DNA of 64,000 bases from Pseudomonas triticicola (GCF_019145375.1 NZ_JAHSTX010000001.1:3633001-3697000), one strand, 5' to 3'. Positions 25,037-34,748 are shown, numbered from the stretch's first letter. Made by a program: numbers and translations. Notes: generated by a model from the sequence alone, not told the origin.

Positions 25037-25753
25037 GTGGCTATCCGCTATGGCAAAGGGCTGATGGGAGGTGCGGTGGTGATCGCGCTCCTGGCCCTGC
25101 TGGTCCACTGGATCGGCATCAACACGATCGAACACTACCGCGACGATTTGTTGTTTTACCTGCAAGCTCATCTGATTCTCGTCCTCGCTTCCATGCTGGC
25201 CGCCCTTGTCGTGGGCATCCCCGCCGGTATCTTCCTCAGCCGCCCGACCATGGTCGGCCGCGCCGAACGCTTCATGCAGATCTTCAATATCGGCAACACC
25301 GTGCCACCGCTGGCCGTGCTCGCGATTGCGCTGGGCATCCTCGGCATCGGCAGTGGCCCGGCGATTTTCGCGCTGTTCCTCGCCTCGCTGTTGCCGATCG
25401 TGCGCAACACCTATGAAGGCCTGAAAAATGTGCAGGGCTCGCTGAAAGAAGCCGCCGTCGGCATCGGCATGACCCCGCGCCAAGTGTTGTGGAAAGTCGA
25501 ATTGCCCAACGCCGTGCCGATCATCGTCGGTGGCGTGCGGGTCGCACTGGCGATCAACGTCGGCACCGCGCCGCTGGCGTTCCTGATCGGCGCCAACAGC
25601 CTCGGCAGCCTGATCTTCCCTGGCATCGCCCTGAACAATCAGCCGCAACTGCTGCTCGGCGCTGCGTGCACCGCGCTGTTGGCGCTGTTGCTCGATGGCG
25701 TGGTCACCCTCGCCAGCCGCCTATGGCTGGAACGCGGTCTGCGCCCGTCTTAA
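25037..25753 (+). CDS. OpuC-type osmoprotectant ABC permease (first)
   Basis: The 238-residue inner-membrane protein has about six hydrophobic segments and a BPD_transp_1 core. The EAA-type loop is GSLKEAAVGIGMTPRQVLW followed by VELPNAVPIIVGGVR (about residues 140-175). INVGTAPLAFLIGANSLG is typical of ProW/OpuC permeases. The GTG start at 25037 has AAAAAGGAG upstream at good spacing. It is the first gene of a four-gene operon (permease, binding protein, permease, ATPase) for glycine betaine, choline or carnitine; the exact substrate is not decided by sequence. Confidence 0.87.
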   Translation: MAIRYGKGLMGGAVVIALLALLVHWIGINTIEHYRDDLLFYLQAHLILVLASMLAALVVGIPAGIFLSRPTMVGRAERFMQIFNIGNTVPPLAVLAIALGILGIGSGPAIFALFLASLLPIVRNTYEGLKNVQGSLKEAAVGIGMTPRQVLWKVELPNAVPIIVGGVRVALAINVGTAPLAFLIGANSLGSLIFPGIALNNQPQLLLGAACTALLALLLDGVVTLASRLWLERGLRPS

Positions 25754-25773
25754 GGCTTTGCGAAGGAATATTT

Positions 25774-26667
25774 ATGAAACGACTTAGCTTGATCTTAGGC
25801 TGCGTCCTGCTGTTCGCAGGAATCGCGCAAGCCGCTGAAAAACCGCTCATCCGCCTCGGCGCCCGGGTCTTCACAGAGCAGACCCTGCTCGCCGAAATCA
25901 CCGCGCAATACCTGCGCAGCAAAGGCTACGACGCGCAAATCACCGGCGGTCTGGGCAGCAACCTCGCCCGCAGCGCCCACGAAAGTGGCCAATTGGACCT
26001 GCTCTGGGAATACACCGGCGTGTCGCTGGTGGCCTACAACCATGTCACCGAGAAACTCGACAGCGCGCAGTCCTACGCCCGGGTGAAAGAACTCGACGCG
26101 AAAAAAGGCCTGGTCTGGCTGACGCCATCGAAGTTCAGCAACACCTACGCCCTCGCGCTGCCGAAAAAAGTCGCCGAGGAGTACCCGCAGATCAACAACA
26201 TCAGCCAGTTGAACGAAGTGCTGCGCGCCGAAGCCAAGACCAATCACCTGGTGGCGCTGGATACCGAGTTCGCCAACCGCTCCGACGGTCTCAACGGCAT
26301 GGTCAAGCTCTACAACATGAACCTGACCCGCAAGAACATCCGCCAGATGGACGCCGGCCTGGTCTACACCGCGCTACGCAACGGTCAGGTGTTTGCCGGT
26401 CTGGTCTACACCACCGATGGCCGTCTCAATGCCTTCGGCCTGAAATTGCTGGAAGACGACAAGCATTACTTCCCCGACTACACCGCCGCTCCCGTGGTGC
26501 GTCAGGCCACGCTCGACGCCAACCCGAAACTGGCCGAACAACTCAAGCCGCTGGCCGAACTGTTCGACGACGAAACCATGCGCCAGCTCAACGCGCGGGT
26601 CGATGTCGATCATGAAAGCCCATCGTCCGTTGCCGCCGATTTCCTGCGCCAGCACCCACTGAATTAA
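25774..26667 (+). CDS. OpuC/OsmX-type periplasmic osmoprotectant-binding protein
   Basis: The 297-residue OpuAC/QAT-family binding protein starts MKRLSLILGCVLLFAGIAQA, a signal peptide cleaved before AEKP. The family hallmark FTEQTLLAEITAQYL follows, then the quaternary-amine loop YDAQITGGLGSNLARSAHES and LLWEYTGVSLV. Aromatic residues in WLTPSKFSNTYAL and GLVYTTDGRL line the cation-pi binding site in relatives. GAAGGAATATTT precedes the ATG at 25774. It captures the trimethylammonium solute and passes it to the two permeases encoded on either side. Confidence 0.9.
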   Translation: MKRLSLILGCVLLFAGIAQAAEKPLIRLGARVFTEQTLLAEITAQYLRSKGYDAQITGGLGSNLARSAHESGQLDLLWEYTGVSLVAYNHVTEKLDSAQSYARVKELDAKKGLVWLTPSKFSNTYALALPKKVAEEYPQINNISQLNEVLRAEAKTNHLVALDTEFANRSDGLNGMVKLYNMNLTRKNIRQMDAGLVYTALRNGQVFAGLVYTTDGRLNAFGLKLLEDDKHYFPDYTAAPVVRQATLDANPKLAEQLKPLAELFDDETMRQLNARVDVDHESPSSVAADFLRQHPLN

Positions 26668-26680
26668 GAGAGGAGAAGTC

Positions 26681-27334
26681 ATGGAATTCCTGAACGCCTT
26701 TTCCCATCTCGACTGGCAGCAGGTGATGCACCTGACCTGGCAGCACATTACTCTGGTCGGCATCGCCGTGACCCTGGCGATCGTCATCGGCGTGCCGCTG
26801 GGCATCCTGATGACACGCTTCCCCACCCTCGCCGGCCCGCTGCAGGCCAGCGCCACGGTGTTGCTGACCGTGCCGTCGATTGCCCTGTTCGGTCTGCTGC
26901 TGCCGTTCTACTCCAAGTTCGGCCAGGGCCTCGGGCCACTGCCAGCGATCACTGCCGTGTTCCTTTATTCACTGCTTCCGATCATGCGCAACACCTACCT
27001 CGCCCTGACCGGCGTCGAGCCGGGCATCCGCGAAGCCGCGCGCGGCATCGGTATGACCTTCGGCCAGCGCCTGCGCATGGTCGAACTGCCGATCGCGGTG
27101 CCGGTGATTCTTGCCGGCGTGCGCACGGCGGTGGTGATGAACATCGGCGTCATGACCATTGCCGCAACCATCGGCGCCGGCGGCCTCGGTGTTTTGATCC
27201 TCGCCTCCATCAGCCGCAGTGACATGTCGATGCTTATCGTCGGCGCGCTGCTGGTCAGTCTTCTGGCGATTTTCGCCGACCTCGTTTTGCAGTGGCTGCA
27301 ACGCTCGCTGACTCCAAAAGGACTCCTGAAATGA
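26681..27334 (+). CDS. OpuC-type osmoprotectant ABC permease (second)
   Basis: The 217-residue permease is similar in layout to the first (25037) and has five to six helices. The EAA loop is GIREAARGIGMTFGQRLRM followed by VELPIAVPVILAGVR, and the conserved block NIGVMTIAATIGAGGLG comes next. GAGAGGAG precedes the ATG at 26681. The TGA stop overlaps the ATG of the ATPase gene (ATGA), so translation is coupled. The two permeases presumably form a heterodimeric channel. Confidence 0.9.
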   Translation: MEFLNAFSHLDWQQVMHLTWQHITLVGIAVTLAIVIGVPLGILMTRFPTLAGPLQASATVLLTVPSIALFGLLLPFYSKFGQGLGPLPAITAVFLYSLLPIMRNTYLALTGVEPGIREAARGIGMTFGQRLRMVELPIAVPVILAGVRTAVVMNIGVMTIAATIGAGGLGVLILASISRSDMSMLIVGALLVSLLAIFADLVLQWLQRSLTPKGLLK

Positions 27335-28488
27335 TCGAACTTCAAAACCTCAGCAAAACTTTCCAAAGCAACGGCAAAGATGTCAAAGCCGTGGACTCGG
27401 TGAGCCTGACCGTCAATGAAGGCGAGATCTGCGTGTTCCTCGGGCCATCGGGTTGCGGCAAAAGCACCACGCTGAAAATGATCAACCGCCTGATCAAACC
27501 GACCTCGGGCAAGATCCTCATCAACGGCGAAGACACCACCGATCTCGACGAAGTGACGCTGCGTCGCAACATCGGCTACGTGATTCAGCAGATCGGTCTG
27601 TTCCCGAACATGACCATTGAAGAGAACATCGTCGTGGTGCCGAAACTGCTCGGCTGGGACAAACAGAAATGCCACGACCGCGCCCGCGAACTGATGAGCA
27701 TGATCAAGCTCGAGCCCAAGCAGTATCTGCATCGGTATCCGCGTGAATTGTCCGGTGGTCAGCAACAGCGTATCGGCGTGATTCGTGCGCTTGCAGCTGA
27801 CGCCCCGCTGCTGTTGATGGACGAGCCGTTCGGCGCGGTCGACCCGATCAACCGCGAGATGATCCAGAACGAATTCTTCGAGATGCAGCGCGCGCTGAAC
27901 AAGACCGTGATCATGGTCAGCCACGACATCGACGAAGCGATCAAGCTGGGCGACAAGATCGCCATTTTCCGCGCCGGCAAGCTGCTGCAGATCGACCATC
28001 CGGACACCCTGCTGGCGCATCCGGCGGATGATTTCGTCAGCAACTTCGTCGGCCAGGACAGCACGCTCAAACGCCTGCTGTTGGTGAAGGCCGAAGACGC
28101 GGCGGACAACGCGCCGTCGGTGAGCCCGGAAACGCCAGTGGCCGATGCGCTCGAGTTGATGGACGAACATGACCGTCGCTACGTGGTGGTCACCTGCGCC
28201 GAGAACAAGGCGCTGGGTTACGTGCGCCGTCGCGACCTGCATCGCCAGACCGGCACCTGCGCGCAATTCCTGCGTGAGTTCAACGCCACCGCAGCGTACG
28301 ACGAGCACCTGCGCATCCTGCTGTCGCGCATGTACGAGTTCAACCGCGCGTGGCTGCCGGTAATGGACGCCGAACGGGTATTCCTCGGGGAAGTGACGCA
28401 GGAGTCGATTGCGGCATACCTCAGCTCGGGACGTTCGCGGGGAATGAAGACCAGTATCGTCTCGCCGGCTGAGACCGTGGTCGCATAA
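27331..28488 (+). CDS. OpuC-type osmoprotectant ABC transporter ATPase with CBS region
   Basis: The 385-residue protein has Walker A GPSGCGKSTT, Q-loop VIQQIGLFPNMT, signature LSGGQQQR, Walker B LLLMDEPFGAVD and H-loop VSHDIDEA. A C-terminal regulatory part (about residues 255-370) contains two CBS-like halves (VADALELMDEHDRRYVVV and SRMYEFNRAWLPVMD), as in OpuCA/ProV where they sense ionic strength. The ATG at 27331 is chosen because it starts at the usual MIELQNLSKTF; the frame upstream lies in the permease gene. A REPIN follows the operon. Confidence 0.92.
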   Translation: MIELQNLSKTFQSNGKDVKAVDSVSLTVNEGEICVFLGPSGCGKSTTLKMINRLIKPTSGKILINGEDTTDLDEVTLRRNIGYVIQQIGLFPNMTIEENIVVVPKLLGWDKQKCHDRARELMSMIKLEPKQYLHRYPRELSGGQQQRIGVIRALAADAPLLLMDEPFGAVDPINREMIQNEFFEMQRALNKTVIMVSHDIDEAIKLGDKIAIFRAGKLLQIDHPDTLLAHPADDFVSNFVGQDSTLKRLLLVKAEDAADNAPSVSPETPVADALELMDEHDRRYVVVTCAENKALGYVRRRDLHRQTGTCAQFLREFNATAAYDEHLRILLSRMYEFNRAWLPVMDAERVFLGEVTQESIAAYLSSGRSRGMKTSIVSPAETVVA

Positions 28489-28516
28489 ACCATCTGCGCG
28501 GTTGAAACCCGATCCC

Positions 28517-28606
28517 TGTGGGAGCGAGCCAGCTCGCGAAAGCGCAATATCAGTCGACGCTGATGGCGGCTGTGAAAATGCCTTCGCGAGCAGGCTCGCT
28601 CCCACA
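28517..28606. repeat. REPIN, copy 4
   Basis: Two inverted REP cores flank a 45-base centre. The left core has one change (GAGCCAGCTCGCG in place of GAGCCTGCTCGCG). Confidence 0.95.
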
Positions 28607-28864
28607 GGATCTACGCAATTTTGTTGATCTTCACAAGGTGACAAAGAATCTCAACAGTCCCGCATAGAAAAGCGTTGTCCATCTACCTGCTTTTGGGCTC
28701 AAAATCCCTCTCATTAATCTCCCTCGCTGCCAACGTCGCCGAAGTTGTCCCCATCACACTTACCCGCGATCTAGCTGACAAAAGCCACGAACGTGCAGAT
28801 ATGTTTAACACTCGAAAATTCACCGGGAACATCTGCCCGTCATCTCGGTCGGGTAGAAGGAGTG

Positions 28865-28915
28865 ATGAACGCGACGCATGTCAGAAGTGTGCAAAAACGC
28901 GACATTTTTAGTTGA
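28865..28915 (+). CDS. Candidate 16-residue leader peptide upstream of speC
   Basis: ATG at 28865 opens MNATHVRSVQKRDIFS and stops at TGA 28913-28915. GAAGGAG lies immediately upstream but only 2 bases from the ATG, which is shorter than ideal. The peptide is basic (His, two Arg, Lys in 16 residues) and includes an AGA codon, which is rare in this genome. It is followed by an intrinsic-terminator-like hairpin and then by speC, as in ornithine-sensing arrest-peptide leaders of enterobacterial speF. Translation has not been shown. Confidence 0.4.
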   Translation: MNATHVRSVQKRDIFS

Positions 28916-29001
28916 TCTCGCGCCCCTCACGCCCTAAAGTTCGCGCCGAACGTCCATGCTGGAAACGATCCATCCGGCTCAAGTACTGACGACGAGACAG
29001 C

Positions 29002-29043
29002 AAGGCCAAGGGATAACTGCACATCTCTGGGCCTTTTTGCTTT
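29002..29043 (+). terminator. Terminator-like hairpin inside the speC leader
   Basis: AAGGCC-AGGGA pairs with TCTCT-GGCCTT around a loop of about 10 bases, followed by TTTGCTTT. It lies 99 bases before the speC start codon and 86 bases after the leader ORF stop, so it can act as an attenuator. Confidence 0.6.
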
Positions 29044-29141
29044 CGGCGACATGCCTTGGGAAGTAGGCGAACCAAAGTGGGGATACGGAGGGCGTTCATG
29101 CACCCATTGTTTTTACGAGTTTGCCCATAGGAGCACCCAGC

Positions 29142-30305
29142 ATGTCGATCCAGGTCGAAGACTATTTCGCGCGCGCTACATTCGACAAAATGAAGGCGTT
29201 CGCCGACAAACAGGAAACCCCGTTCGTGGTGATCGACACCGCGATGATCGCCCAGGCCTACGACGACCTGCGCGCCGGTTTCGAATTCGCCAAAGTCTAC
29301 TACGCGGTCAAGGCCAACCCGGCCGTCGAGATCATCGACCTGCTCAAAGACAAGGGTTCGAGCTTCGACATTGCCTCGATCTACGAGCTGGACAAGGTCA
29401 TGGATCGCGGCGTCAGCCCGGACCGTATCAGCTACGGCAACACCATCAAGAAATCCAAGGACATCCGCTACTTCTATGAGAAGGGCGTGCGTCTGTTCTC
29501 CACCGACTCCGAAGCCGACCTGCGCAACATCGCCAAGGCTGCACCGGGTTCGAAAGTCTATGTGCGCATCCTCACTGAAGGCTCGACCACCGCTGACTGG
29601 CCACTGTCGCGCAAGTTCGGCTGCCAGACCGACATGGCCATGGACCTGCTGATCCTCGCCCGCGACCTGGGTCTGGTGCCATACGGCATCTCGTTCCACG
29701 TCGGTTCGCAACAGCGCGACATCAGCGTCTGGGACGCGGCGATCGCCAAGGTCAAAGTGATCTTTGAACGCCTGAAAGAAGAAGACGGCATCCACCTCAA
29801 GCTGATCAACATGGGCGGCGGCTTCCCGGCCAACTACATTACCCGCACCAACAGCCTGGAAACCTACGCCGAAGAAATCATCCGCTTCCTGAAAGAAGAC
29901 TTCGGTGACGACCTGCCGGAAATCATTCTGGAGCCGGGCCGTTCGCTGATTGCCAACGCCGGTATTCTGGTCAGCGAAGTGGTGCTGGTTGCGCGCAAGT
30001 CGCGCACTGCCGTCGAGCGCTGGGTGTATACCGATGTGGGCAAGTTCTCCGGCCTGATCGAAACCATGGACGAAGCGATCAAGTTCCCGATCTGGACCGA
30101 GAAGAAAGGCGAGATGGAAGAAGTCGTGATCGCCGGCCCGACCTGCGACAGCGCCGACATCATGTACGAGAACTACAAGTATGGCTTGCCGCTGAACCTG
30201 GCGATTGGTGATCGTCTGTACTGGCTGTCGACCGGTGCATATACCACCAGTTACAGCGCGGTCGAGTTCAATGGCTTCCCGCCGCTGAAGTCGTTTTACG
30301 TTTAA
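29142..30305 (+). CDS. speC: Ornithine/lysine decarboxylase, alanine-racemase fold
   Basis: The 387-residue PLP enzyme makes putrescine from ornithine (lysine may also be used). Lys57 in YYAVKANP is the PLP Schiff-base residue, GGGFP (about 228-232) and EPGRSLIANAG (about 265-275) bind the cofactor phosphate, and GPTCDSAD near residue 330 carries the catalytic cysteine and aspartate of the other subunit. The ATG at 29142 follows TAGGAGC. The size and fold are those of eukaryote-like group IV decarboxylases, as in P. aeruginosa SpeC, and not the large SpeC of E. coli. The leader contains a small ORF and a hairpin that may regulate it. Confidence 0.93.
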   Translation: MSIQVEDYFARATFDKMKAFADKQETPFVVIDTAMIAQAYDDLRAGFEFAKVYYAVKANPAVEIIDLLKDKGSSFDIASIYELDKVMDRGVSPDRISYGNTIKKSKDIRYFYEKGVRLFSTDSEADLRNIAKAAPGSKVYVRILTEGSTTADWPLSRKFGCQTDMAMDLLILARDLGLVPYGISFHVGSQQRDISVWDAAIAKVKVIFERLKEEDGIHLKLINMGGGFPANYITRTNSLETYAEEIIRFLKEDFGDDLPEIILEPGRSLIANAGILVSEVVLVARKSRTAVERWVYTDVGKFSGLIETMDEAIKFPIWTEKKGEMEEVVIAGPTCDSADIMYENYKYGLPLNLAIGDRLYWLSTGAYTTSYSAVEFNGFPPLKSFYV

Positions 30306-30346
30306 GAGGCAGCGGCAAGTTTCGAGCTGCTGGCTGCAAGTGAAAG

Positions 30347-30371
30347 GCCCATGACGTGTCATGGGCTTTTT
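30347..30371 (+). terminator. Intrinsic terminator of speC
   Basis: GCCCATGAC...GTCATGGGC with TTTTT directly after, about 40 bases downstream of the stop codon. Confidence 0.9.
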
Positions 30372-30413
30372 CGTGTCTGGCCTTGAGGTTTGTGGTGTGC
30401 TTTCGATCTATCC

Positions 30414-30571
30414 CCCTCACCCCAGCCCTCTCCCCCAAGGGGGCGAGGGGGAAAGGGAGCAGATCGGGGGCTCTTCAAAACCTGAGGTCGACTGGATATC
30501 TCAGGTCGGTGTACCTGGAACATCCAACTCGGTCAGTCCCCTCTCCCTCTGGGAGAGGGTTAGGGTGAGGG
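30414..30571. repeat. MITE-like repeat, copy C
   Basis: CCCTCACCCCAGCCCTCTCC at the left and GGGAGAGGGTTAGGGTGAGG at the right. Relative to the other copies the element is inverted. It abuts the stop codon of the Sel1-repeat gene. Confidence 0.85.
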
Positions 30572-31312
30572 CTATTGGCACCGAAGCGCATACCGCCCAG
30601 CCAACGCCTGAATCTTCGGATCTACAGCACTCGCCAACGTCTGACTCGCCACCCGCAGGAAATTCAGATTGCCGGCGGCCAAGGCTTTCTCCAGCCACTC
30701 GACCGCTTCATCAACCCGCCCCTCAGCCGCCAACACCGCCGCATAACTGAACTGCCCACGAAAATCCCCAGCCTCGGCCGAACGCCGATACCACTCGCGC
30801 GCCGCCAGCGGATCCGCCGGACACACCTGCCCTTCCTCCAGATAACGCCCCAGCAGATTCATCGATTTCGCATGGCCCAACTCAGCCGCGCGCCGGTACA
30901 ACGCCAACGCTTGCTGATGATCAACCGTCACCCCGCGCCCGGTGGCCAGTAGATTTGCAAGGTTGTACATCGCCCAGTCCAGCCCCGCCTCGGCAGCGAT
31001 TCGATAATGCTGCGCCGCCACCGAGGCTTCCGCCGCACATCCCCAACCATGCTCATGGCAACGCCCGAGCATGTTGCGCGCCATCAGATGCCCGCGATTG
31101 GCGGCAATAGCGAACCAGCGCAGCGCCAATGGCTGATCCTGGGCGATGCCTTGGCCATCCAGCAGGATCTGCCCAAGCAACGCCTGCGCTTCAACCTCGC
31201 CCTCGCCCGCTGCCAGCAAAATCGCCTGCGCAGCGCGGGCCGGGCTTTCTTCAAGCATCGCCGCCAACCCGGCCGCATCGAGGACTTCCTCGCGGCGTAG
31301 CTGGAAACTCAT
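30572..31312 (-). CDS. Sel1-repeat (TPR-like) protein
   Basis: The 246-residue protein has about five Sel1-like repeats, each with the AxxxLGxxxxxG pattern: [55 protein letters not shown] and [13 protein letters not shown]. No signal peptide is present, so it is probably cytoplasmic. The repeats form an alpha-solenoid for protein-protein contacts. The ATG at 31312 overlaps the piuC stop (ATGA), so it is translated with piuC. The same gene follows piuC in P. aeruginosa (PA4516), which suggests a role linked to iron-siderophore uptake. Its last codon abuts a MITE-like repeat. Confidence 0.87.
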   Translation of the reverse strand: MSFQLRREEVLDAAGLAAMLEESPARAAQAILLAAGEGEVEAQALLGQILLDGQGIAQDQPLALRWFAIAANRGHLMARNMLGRCHEHGWGCAAEASVAAQHYRIAAEAGLDWAMYNLANLLATGRGVTVDHQQALALYRRAAELGHAKSMNLLGRYLEEGQVCPADPLAAREWYRRSAEAGDFRGQFSYAAVLAAEGRVDEAVEWLEKALAAGNLNFLRVASQTLASAVDPKIQALAGRYALRCQ

Positions 31313-31989
31313 ACCTCGACCCAACGCCGCAGCAAGTTGTGATAAGTGCCGGTGAGGCGGATCAGCGAAGGGTGATCGGGGACGTCCTGAGTCAGCTGCT
31401 GAATCGCCCCGTCCATCTCGAACAGCAACGCGCGCTGGCTGTCTTCGCGCACCAGGCTCTGCGTCCAGAAAAATGACGCATAACGCGCACCACGTGTGAC
31501 CGCATTGACCTTGTGCAAACTGGTGCCCGGATACAACACCATGTCGCCGGCTGGCAGCTTCACGCGCTGGGTGCCGTAGGTGTCCTGAATCTCCAGTTCG
31601 CCGCCGTCATAACCTTCAGGCTCGCTGAAAAACAGCGTCGCCGACAGATCGGTGCGCACCCGCTCGATGCTGCCCTTGGGCTGGCGCACGGCATTGTCGA
31701 TGTGGAAATCGAAACTGCCGCCGGCCGTGTAGCAGTTCACTAGCGGCGGGAAGACTTTGTGCGGCAGTGCGGCAGACATGAACAGCGGATTTTTCCACAG
31801 CCGCTCAAGCATCGCCGCGCCGATTTCCTTGGCCAGCGGGTGGCCTTCGGGCAATTGCAGATTGTGCTTGGCCTTGGCCGACTGGAAGCCGGCGGTGATC
31901 TTGCCATCGGCCCAATCCGCTTGCTCCAGGGCTTGGCGGATGCGCTGCACTTCGTCTTTTGCGAACAGCCCGGGAATGTGCAGCAGCAT
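31309..31989 (-). CDS. piuC: Fe(II)/2-oxoglutarate-dependent hydroxylase PiuC (PKHD type)
   Basis: The 226-residue dioxygenase has the metal triad His96-x-Asp98 (FDFHIDNA) and His159 (TSLHK), and the 2-oxoglutarate arginine Arg169 (GARYASFFW). The ATG at 31989 follows CAGGTGAC; the longer frame upstream covers the promoter region. It is divergent from the siderophore receptor gene, and in P. aeruginosa the piuA-piuC pair is iron-regulated. The substrate is unknown; modification of a siderophore or its receptor has been suggested for the family. It is probably expressed under iron starvation. Confidence 0.93.
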   Translation of the reverse strand: MLLHIPGLFAKDEVQRIRQALEQADWADGKITAGFQSAKAKHNLQLPEGHPLAKEIGAAMLERLWKNPLFMSAALPHKVFPPLVNCYTAGGSFDFHIDNAVRQPKGSIERVRTDLSATLFFSEPEGYDGGELEIQDTYGTQRVKLPAGDMVLYPGTSLHKVNAVTRGARYASFFWTQSLVREDSQRALLFEMDGAIQQLTQDVPDHPSLIRLTGTYHNLLRRWVEV

Positions 31990-32112
31990 GGCGATGTCAC
32001 CTGATGGCAAGAAGGCGGCAATGGTATTGATTCTTATTGACCGTGTAAAACCCGCAAGACGAACGAACAGGCAGAAACCGTAAGGGCAAATTGTAAAGAA
32101 TGTAAATTCAAT

Positions 32113-32131
32113 GCGAATAACAATGTTTCGC
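32113..32131. promoter_or_regulatory. Candidate Fur box between piuC and the siderophore receptor
   Basis: GCGAATAACAATGTTTCGC matches 11 of 19 positions of the Fur consensus by hand alignment and has a TGCGAA/TTCGCA inverted repeat. A second AT-rich candidate lies near 32015-32040. Divergent iron-uptake genes make Fur control likely. Confidence 0.4.
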
Positions 32132-32196
32132 AATTGATACGAATACCTGTTTACCCTATATTCCGCCGCCTCAAATCCTTGGGGAGGGGAATAAAA

Positions 32197-34512
32197 ATGG
32201 CACGTCAACACGCACAATTACCGGTCAGTTCACCACGTCTGCTCGCCTCGGCAATCGGTGTCGCGATCAGCGCCGGCGCCGCTGGCCAGATGGTCTTCGC
32301 AGCGGAAAAAACCGACAGCAAAGCGTCCGGCAATGCCATTGCCCTGGACGCCACCGCCATCACCGGCGAAGCCCAGGATTCGACCTCCTACCAAGTCGAA
32401 AAAGCCTCCTCACCCAAATACACCGCGCCGCTGGTCGATACGCCGCGCTCGGTCACCGTTATTCCGCAACAAGTGCTCAAGGACACCGGCGCGCTGAACA
32501 TGCAGGACGCCTTGCGCACGGTGCCGGGCATCACTTTCGGCGCCGGTGAAGGCGGCAACCCGCAGGGCGACCGTCCGTTCATTCGTGGCTTCGACGCCCA
32601 GGGCGACACCTACCTGGACGGCGTGCGCGACACCGGTTCGCAGAGCCGCGAGATTTTCGCCGTCGAGAACATCGAAGTCAGCAAGGGCCCGAACTCCGCT
32701 ATCGGCGGTCGTGGCGCGGCCGGCGGCAGCATCAATCTGGTGAGCAAGAAAGCCCATCTGGGTAATTCGTTCGATGGCGGCTTCACCTACGGCTCCGACC
32801 AGACCCAGCGCTACACCCTCGACGGCAACTACCAGTTCAGCGACAGCGCTGCCGGCCGGCTCAACCTGATGAGCCACGAGAGCAACGTCGCCGGTCGCGA
32901 CAAGGTCGATTACGACCGTTGGGGCATCGCGCCGTCGCTGGCCTTCGGCCTGGGCACCGATACCCGCGTCAACCTCGACTACTACCATCTGGAAAGCAAC
33001 GACACCCCGGACTCGGGCATCCCGTACACCATTCCCACCGGTGGTTCGGCCGCACGCACCAAGTCCAACCCGGACAAGCCATACGCCGGTGGCGATCACG
33101 ACAACTTCTATGGTCTGGATCGTGACTTCCGCAAGGGCCGCACCGACACCGCGACCTTCGCCATCGAGCACGACCTGAACGATGCGCTGACCATCAAGAA
33201 CACCCTGCGCCACGGCAGCAGCATGCAGGATTACATCCTCACCCAGCCGGACGACAGCAAGGGCAACGTCAACAACGGCAGCGTCTGGCGTCGGGCCAAC
33301 ACGCGGGTGAGCAACACCGAAACCACCACCAACCAGACCGACCTGTTCGGCACCTTCTACGTGGCCGGTTTCAAGAACAGCTTCTCCACCGGTGTCGAAT
33401 ACACCCGTGAGCAGAGCGAGAAATCCTCGTACAACGTCAACACCGACACCACGCCGCGCACCAGCGCCGTCACCACCAACTGCAACCCGGGCCTGATCGG
33501 CGCGGCCAGCGGTTACAACTGCACCTCGCTGTCGAACCCGAATCCGAACGATCCGTGGAACGGCGCAATCTCGCGCAACTACGCCGGCACCGACACCCAG
33601 GCCGACACCTACGCGCTGTACGTGTTCGACACGCTGGAGTTGTCCGAGCAGTGGCTGGTGAACATGGGCCTGCGCTACGACCACTTCGACACCGACTACA
33701 AAACCTACAACGCCGCAGGGACCACCACCTCCAAGGGTGATGACACCAGCGAATTCGTCACCGGCCAGTTCGGCGTGGTCTACAAGCCGGCGGAAAACGG
33801 CAGCATCTACGCCTCCTATGCAACCTCGGCGACGCCGCCGGGCAACACTTTGGGCGAAGGTCAGGAAGGCAACCCGCTGGGCGGCACCCCGGATCGCAGC
33901 GGCAACCTGCTGAGCAGCGACATGGAGCCGGAAACCACCAAGAACTACGAAATCGGCACCAAGTGGGATCTGCTTAACGATCGCCTGTCGCTGACCGCCG
34001 ACATCTTCCGCACCGAGAAGGAAAACGCTCGCGTGCAAGTCGATACCAGTTCCTACGAGAACGCCGGCAAGACCCGCGTGCAAGGCTTCGAACTGTCGGC
34101 CAGCGGCAAGATCACCGACAAGTGGCAGGTGTTCGCCGGTTACGCCTTCATGGACAGCGAACAGGTTGACGGTGGCCCGCTGGGTCGCGCCAACGACGGC
34201 AACGATCTGCCGAACACACCGAAAAACAGCGCCAGCCTGTGGACCACGTATCAGGTCACGCCGAAGCTGACGATCGGTGGTGGCGCGTTCTACGTCGACG
34301 ACGTCTACGGCAGTGTCGCCAACACGACGATGGTCGATTCGTACGTGCGTTACGACGCGATGGCGGCCTACAAGCTGACCAAGAACGTCGACCTGCAACT
34401 CAACGTGCAGAACCTGACCGACGAAACCTATTACGACAAAGCCTTCTCGACCCACTTCGCCAACCAGGCGGCGGGCCGCACGGCGCTGTTGAGCACCAAT
34501 TTCCACTTCTGA
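32197..34512 (+). CDS. piuA: TonB-dependent catecholate siderophore receptor (Fiu/PiuA type)
   Basis: The 771-residue outer-membrane receptor has an N-terminal signal region ([20 protein letters not shown]) and a TonB-box-like DATAITGE. The plug domain has [21 protein letters not shown] and [15 protein letters not shown], and a 22-strand barrel ends in a terminal phenylalanine (LLSTNFHF). Fiu-type loops [12 protein letters not shown] and [13 protein letters not shown] are present. The ATG at 32197 follows GGGGAGGGG. It imports ferric catecholates and their analogues with TonB energy. It is divergent from piuC, with the reductase gene and a terminator downstream. Sequence cannot separate Fiu from PiuA naming. 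Confidence 0.93.
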   Translation: MARQHAQLPVSSPRLLASAIGVAISAGAAGQMVFAAEKTDSKASGNAIALDATAITGEAQDSTSYQVEKASSPKYTAPLVDTPRSVTVIPQQVLKDTGALNMQDALRTVPGITFGAGEGGNPQGDRPFIRGFDAQGDTYLDGVRDTGSQSREIFAVENIEVSKGPNSAIGGRGAAGGSINLVSKKAHLGNSFDGGFTYGSDQTQRYTLDGNYQFSDSAAGRLNLMSHESNVAGRDKVDYDRWGIAPSLAFGLGTDTRVNLDYYHLESNDTPDSGIPYTIPTGGSAARTKSNPDKPYAGGDHDNFYGLDRDFRKGRTDTATFAIEHDLNDALTIKNTLRHGSSMQDYILTQPDDSKGNVNNGSVWRRANTRVSNTETTTNQTDLFGTFYVAGFKNSFSTGVEYTREQSEKSSYNVNTDTTPRTSAVTTNCNPGLIGAASGYNCTSLSNPNPNDPWNGAISRNYAGTDTQADTYALYVFDTLELSEQWLVNMGLRYDHFDTDYKTYNAAGTTTSKGDDTSEFVTGQFGVVYKPAENGSIYASYATSATPPGNTLGEGQEGNPLGGTPDRSGNLLSSDMEPETTKNYEIGTKWDLLNDRLSLTADIFRTEKENARVQVDTSSYENAGKTRVQGFELSASGKITDKWQVFAGYAFMDSEQVDGGPLGRANDGNDLPNTPKNSASLWTTYQVTPKLTIGGGAFYVDDVYGSVANTTMVDSYVRYDAMAAYKLTKNVDLQLNVQNLTDETYYDKAFSTHFANQAAGRTALLSTNFHF

Positions 34513-34526
34513 CCGATGTGAAAACC

Positions 34527-34615
34527 TGTGGGAGCGAGCTTGCTCGCGAAAGCGGTGGCTCAGTGAAGTCGATGCTGACTGACACGACGCCTTCGCGAGC
34601 AAGCTCGCTCCCACT
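34527..34615. repeat. REPIN, copy 5
   Basis: Two inverted REP cores with the variant GAGCTTGCTCGCGAA at both ends, which implies that the two arms co-evolved. Confidence 0.95.
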
Positions 34616-34637
34616 TAAGATCTGCGAAACGGATCAG

Positions 34638-34667
34638 GCCCCGTTCATTCAGTTGAACGGGGCTTTT
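34638..34667 (+). terminator. Terminator after the siderophore receptor gene
   Basis: GCCCCGTTCA...TGAACGGGGC (10 bp) followed by TTTT. Confidence 0.88.
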
Positions 34668-34748
34668 GTGTGTTACGCAAAACGCTTCTTGATAACCCAC
34701 GGCATAATGCGCGCCGTGATGACAATTTTCGAACGGACGGCGAGTGAC

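Noticed and set aside
28675..28911. 78-codon ORF in the speC upstream region
   Set aside because: It overlaps the more plausible 16-codon ORF in another frame, has no good ribosome-binding site and no recognisable features.
28956..29066. 36-codon ORF across the speC leader hairpin
   Set aside because: No ribosome-binding site and it reads straight through the hairpin; the smaller ORF fits better.
31990..32217. N-terminal extension of PiuC
   Set aside because: The upstream frame covers the Fur-type promoter region; the ATG at 31989 with its ribosome-binding site gives the normal length.
32410..34614. Minus-strand ORF of 734 codons opposite the siderophore receptor gene
   Set aside because: Antisense reading of a GC-rich gene; begins in a REPIN and has no family features.
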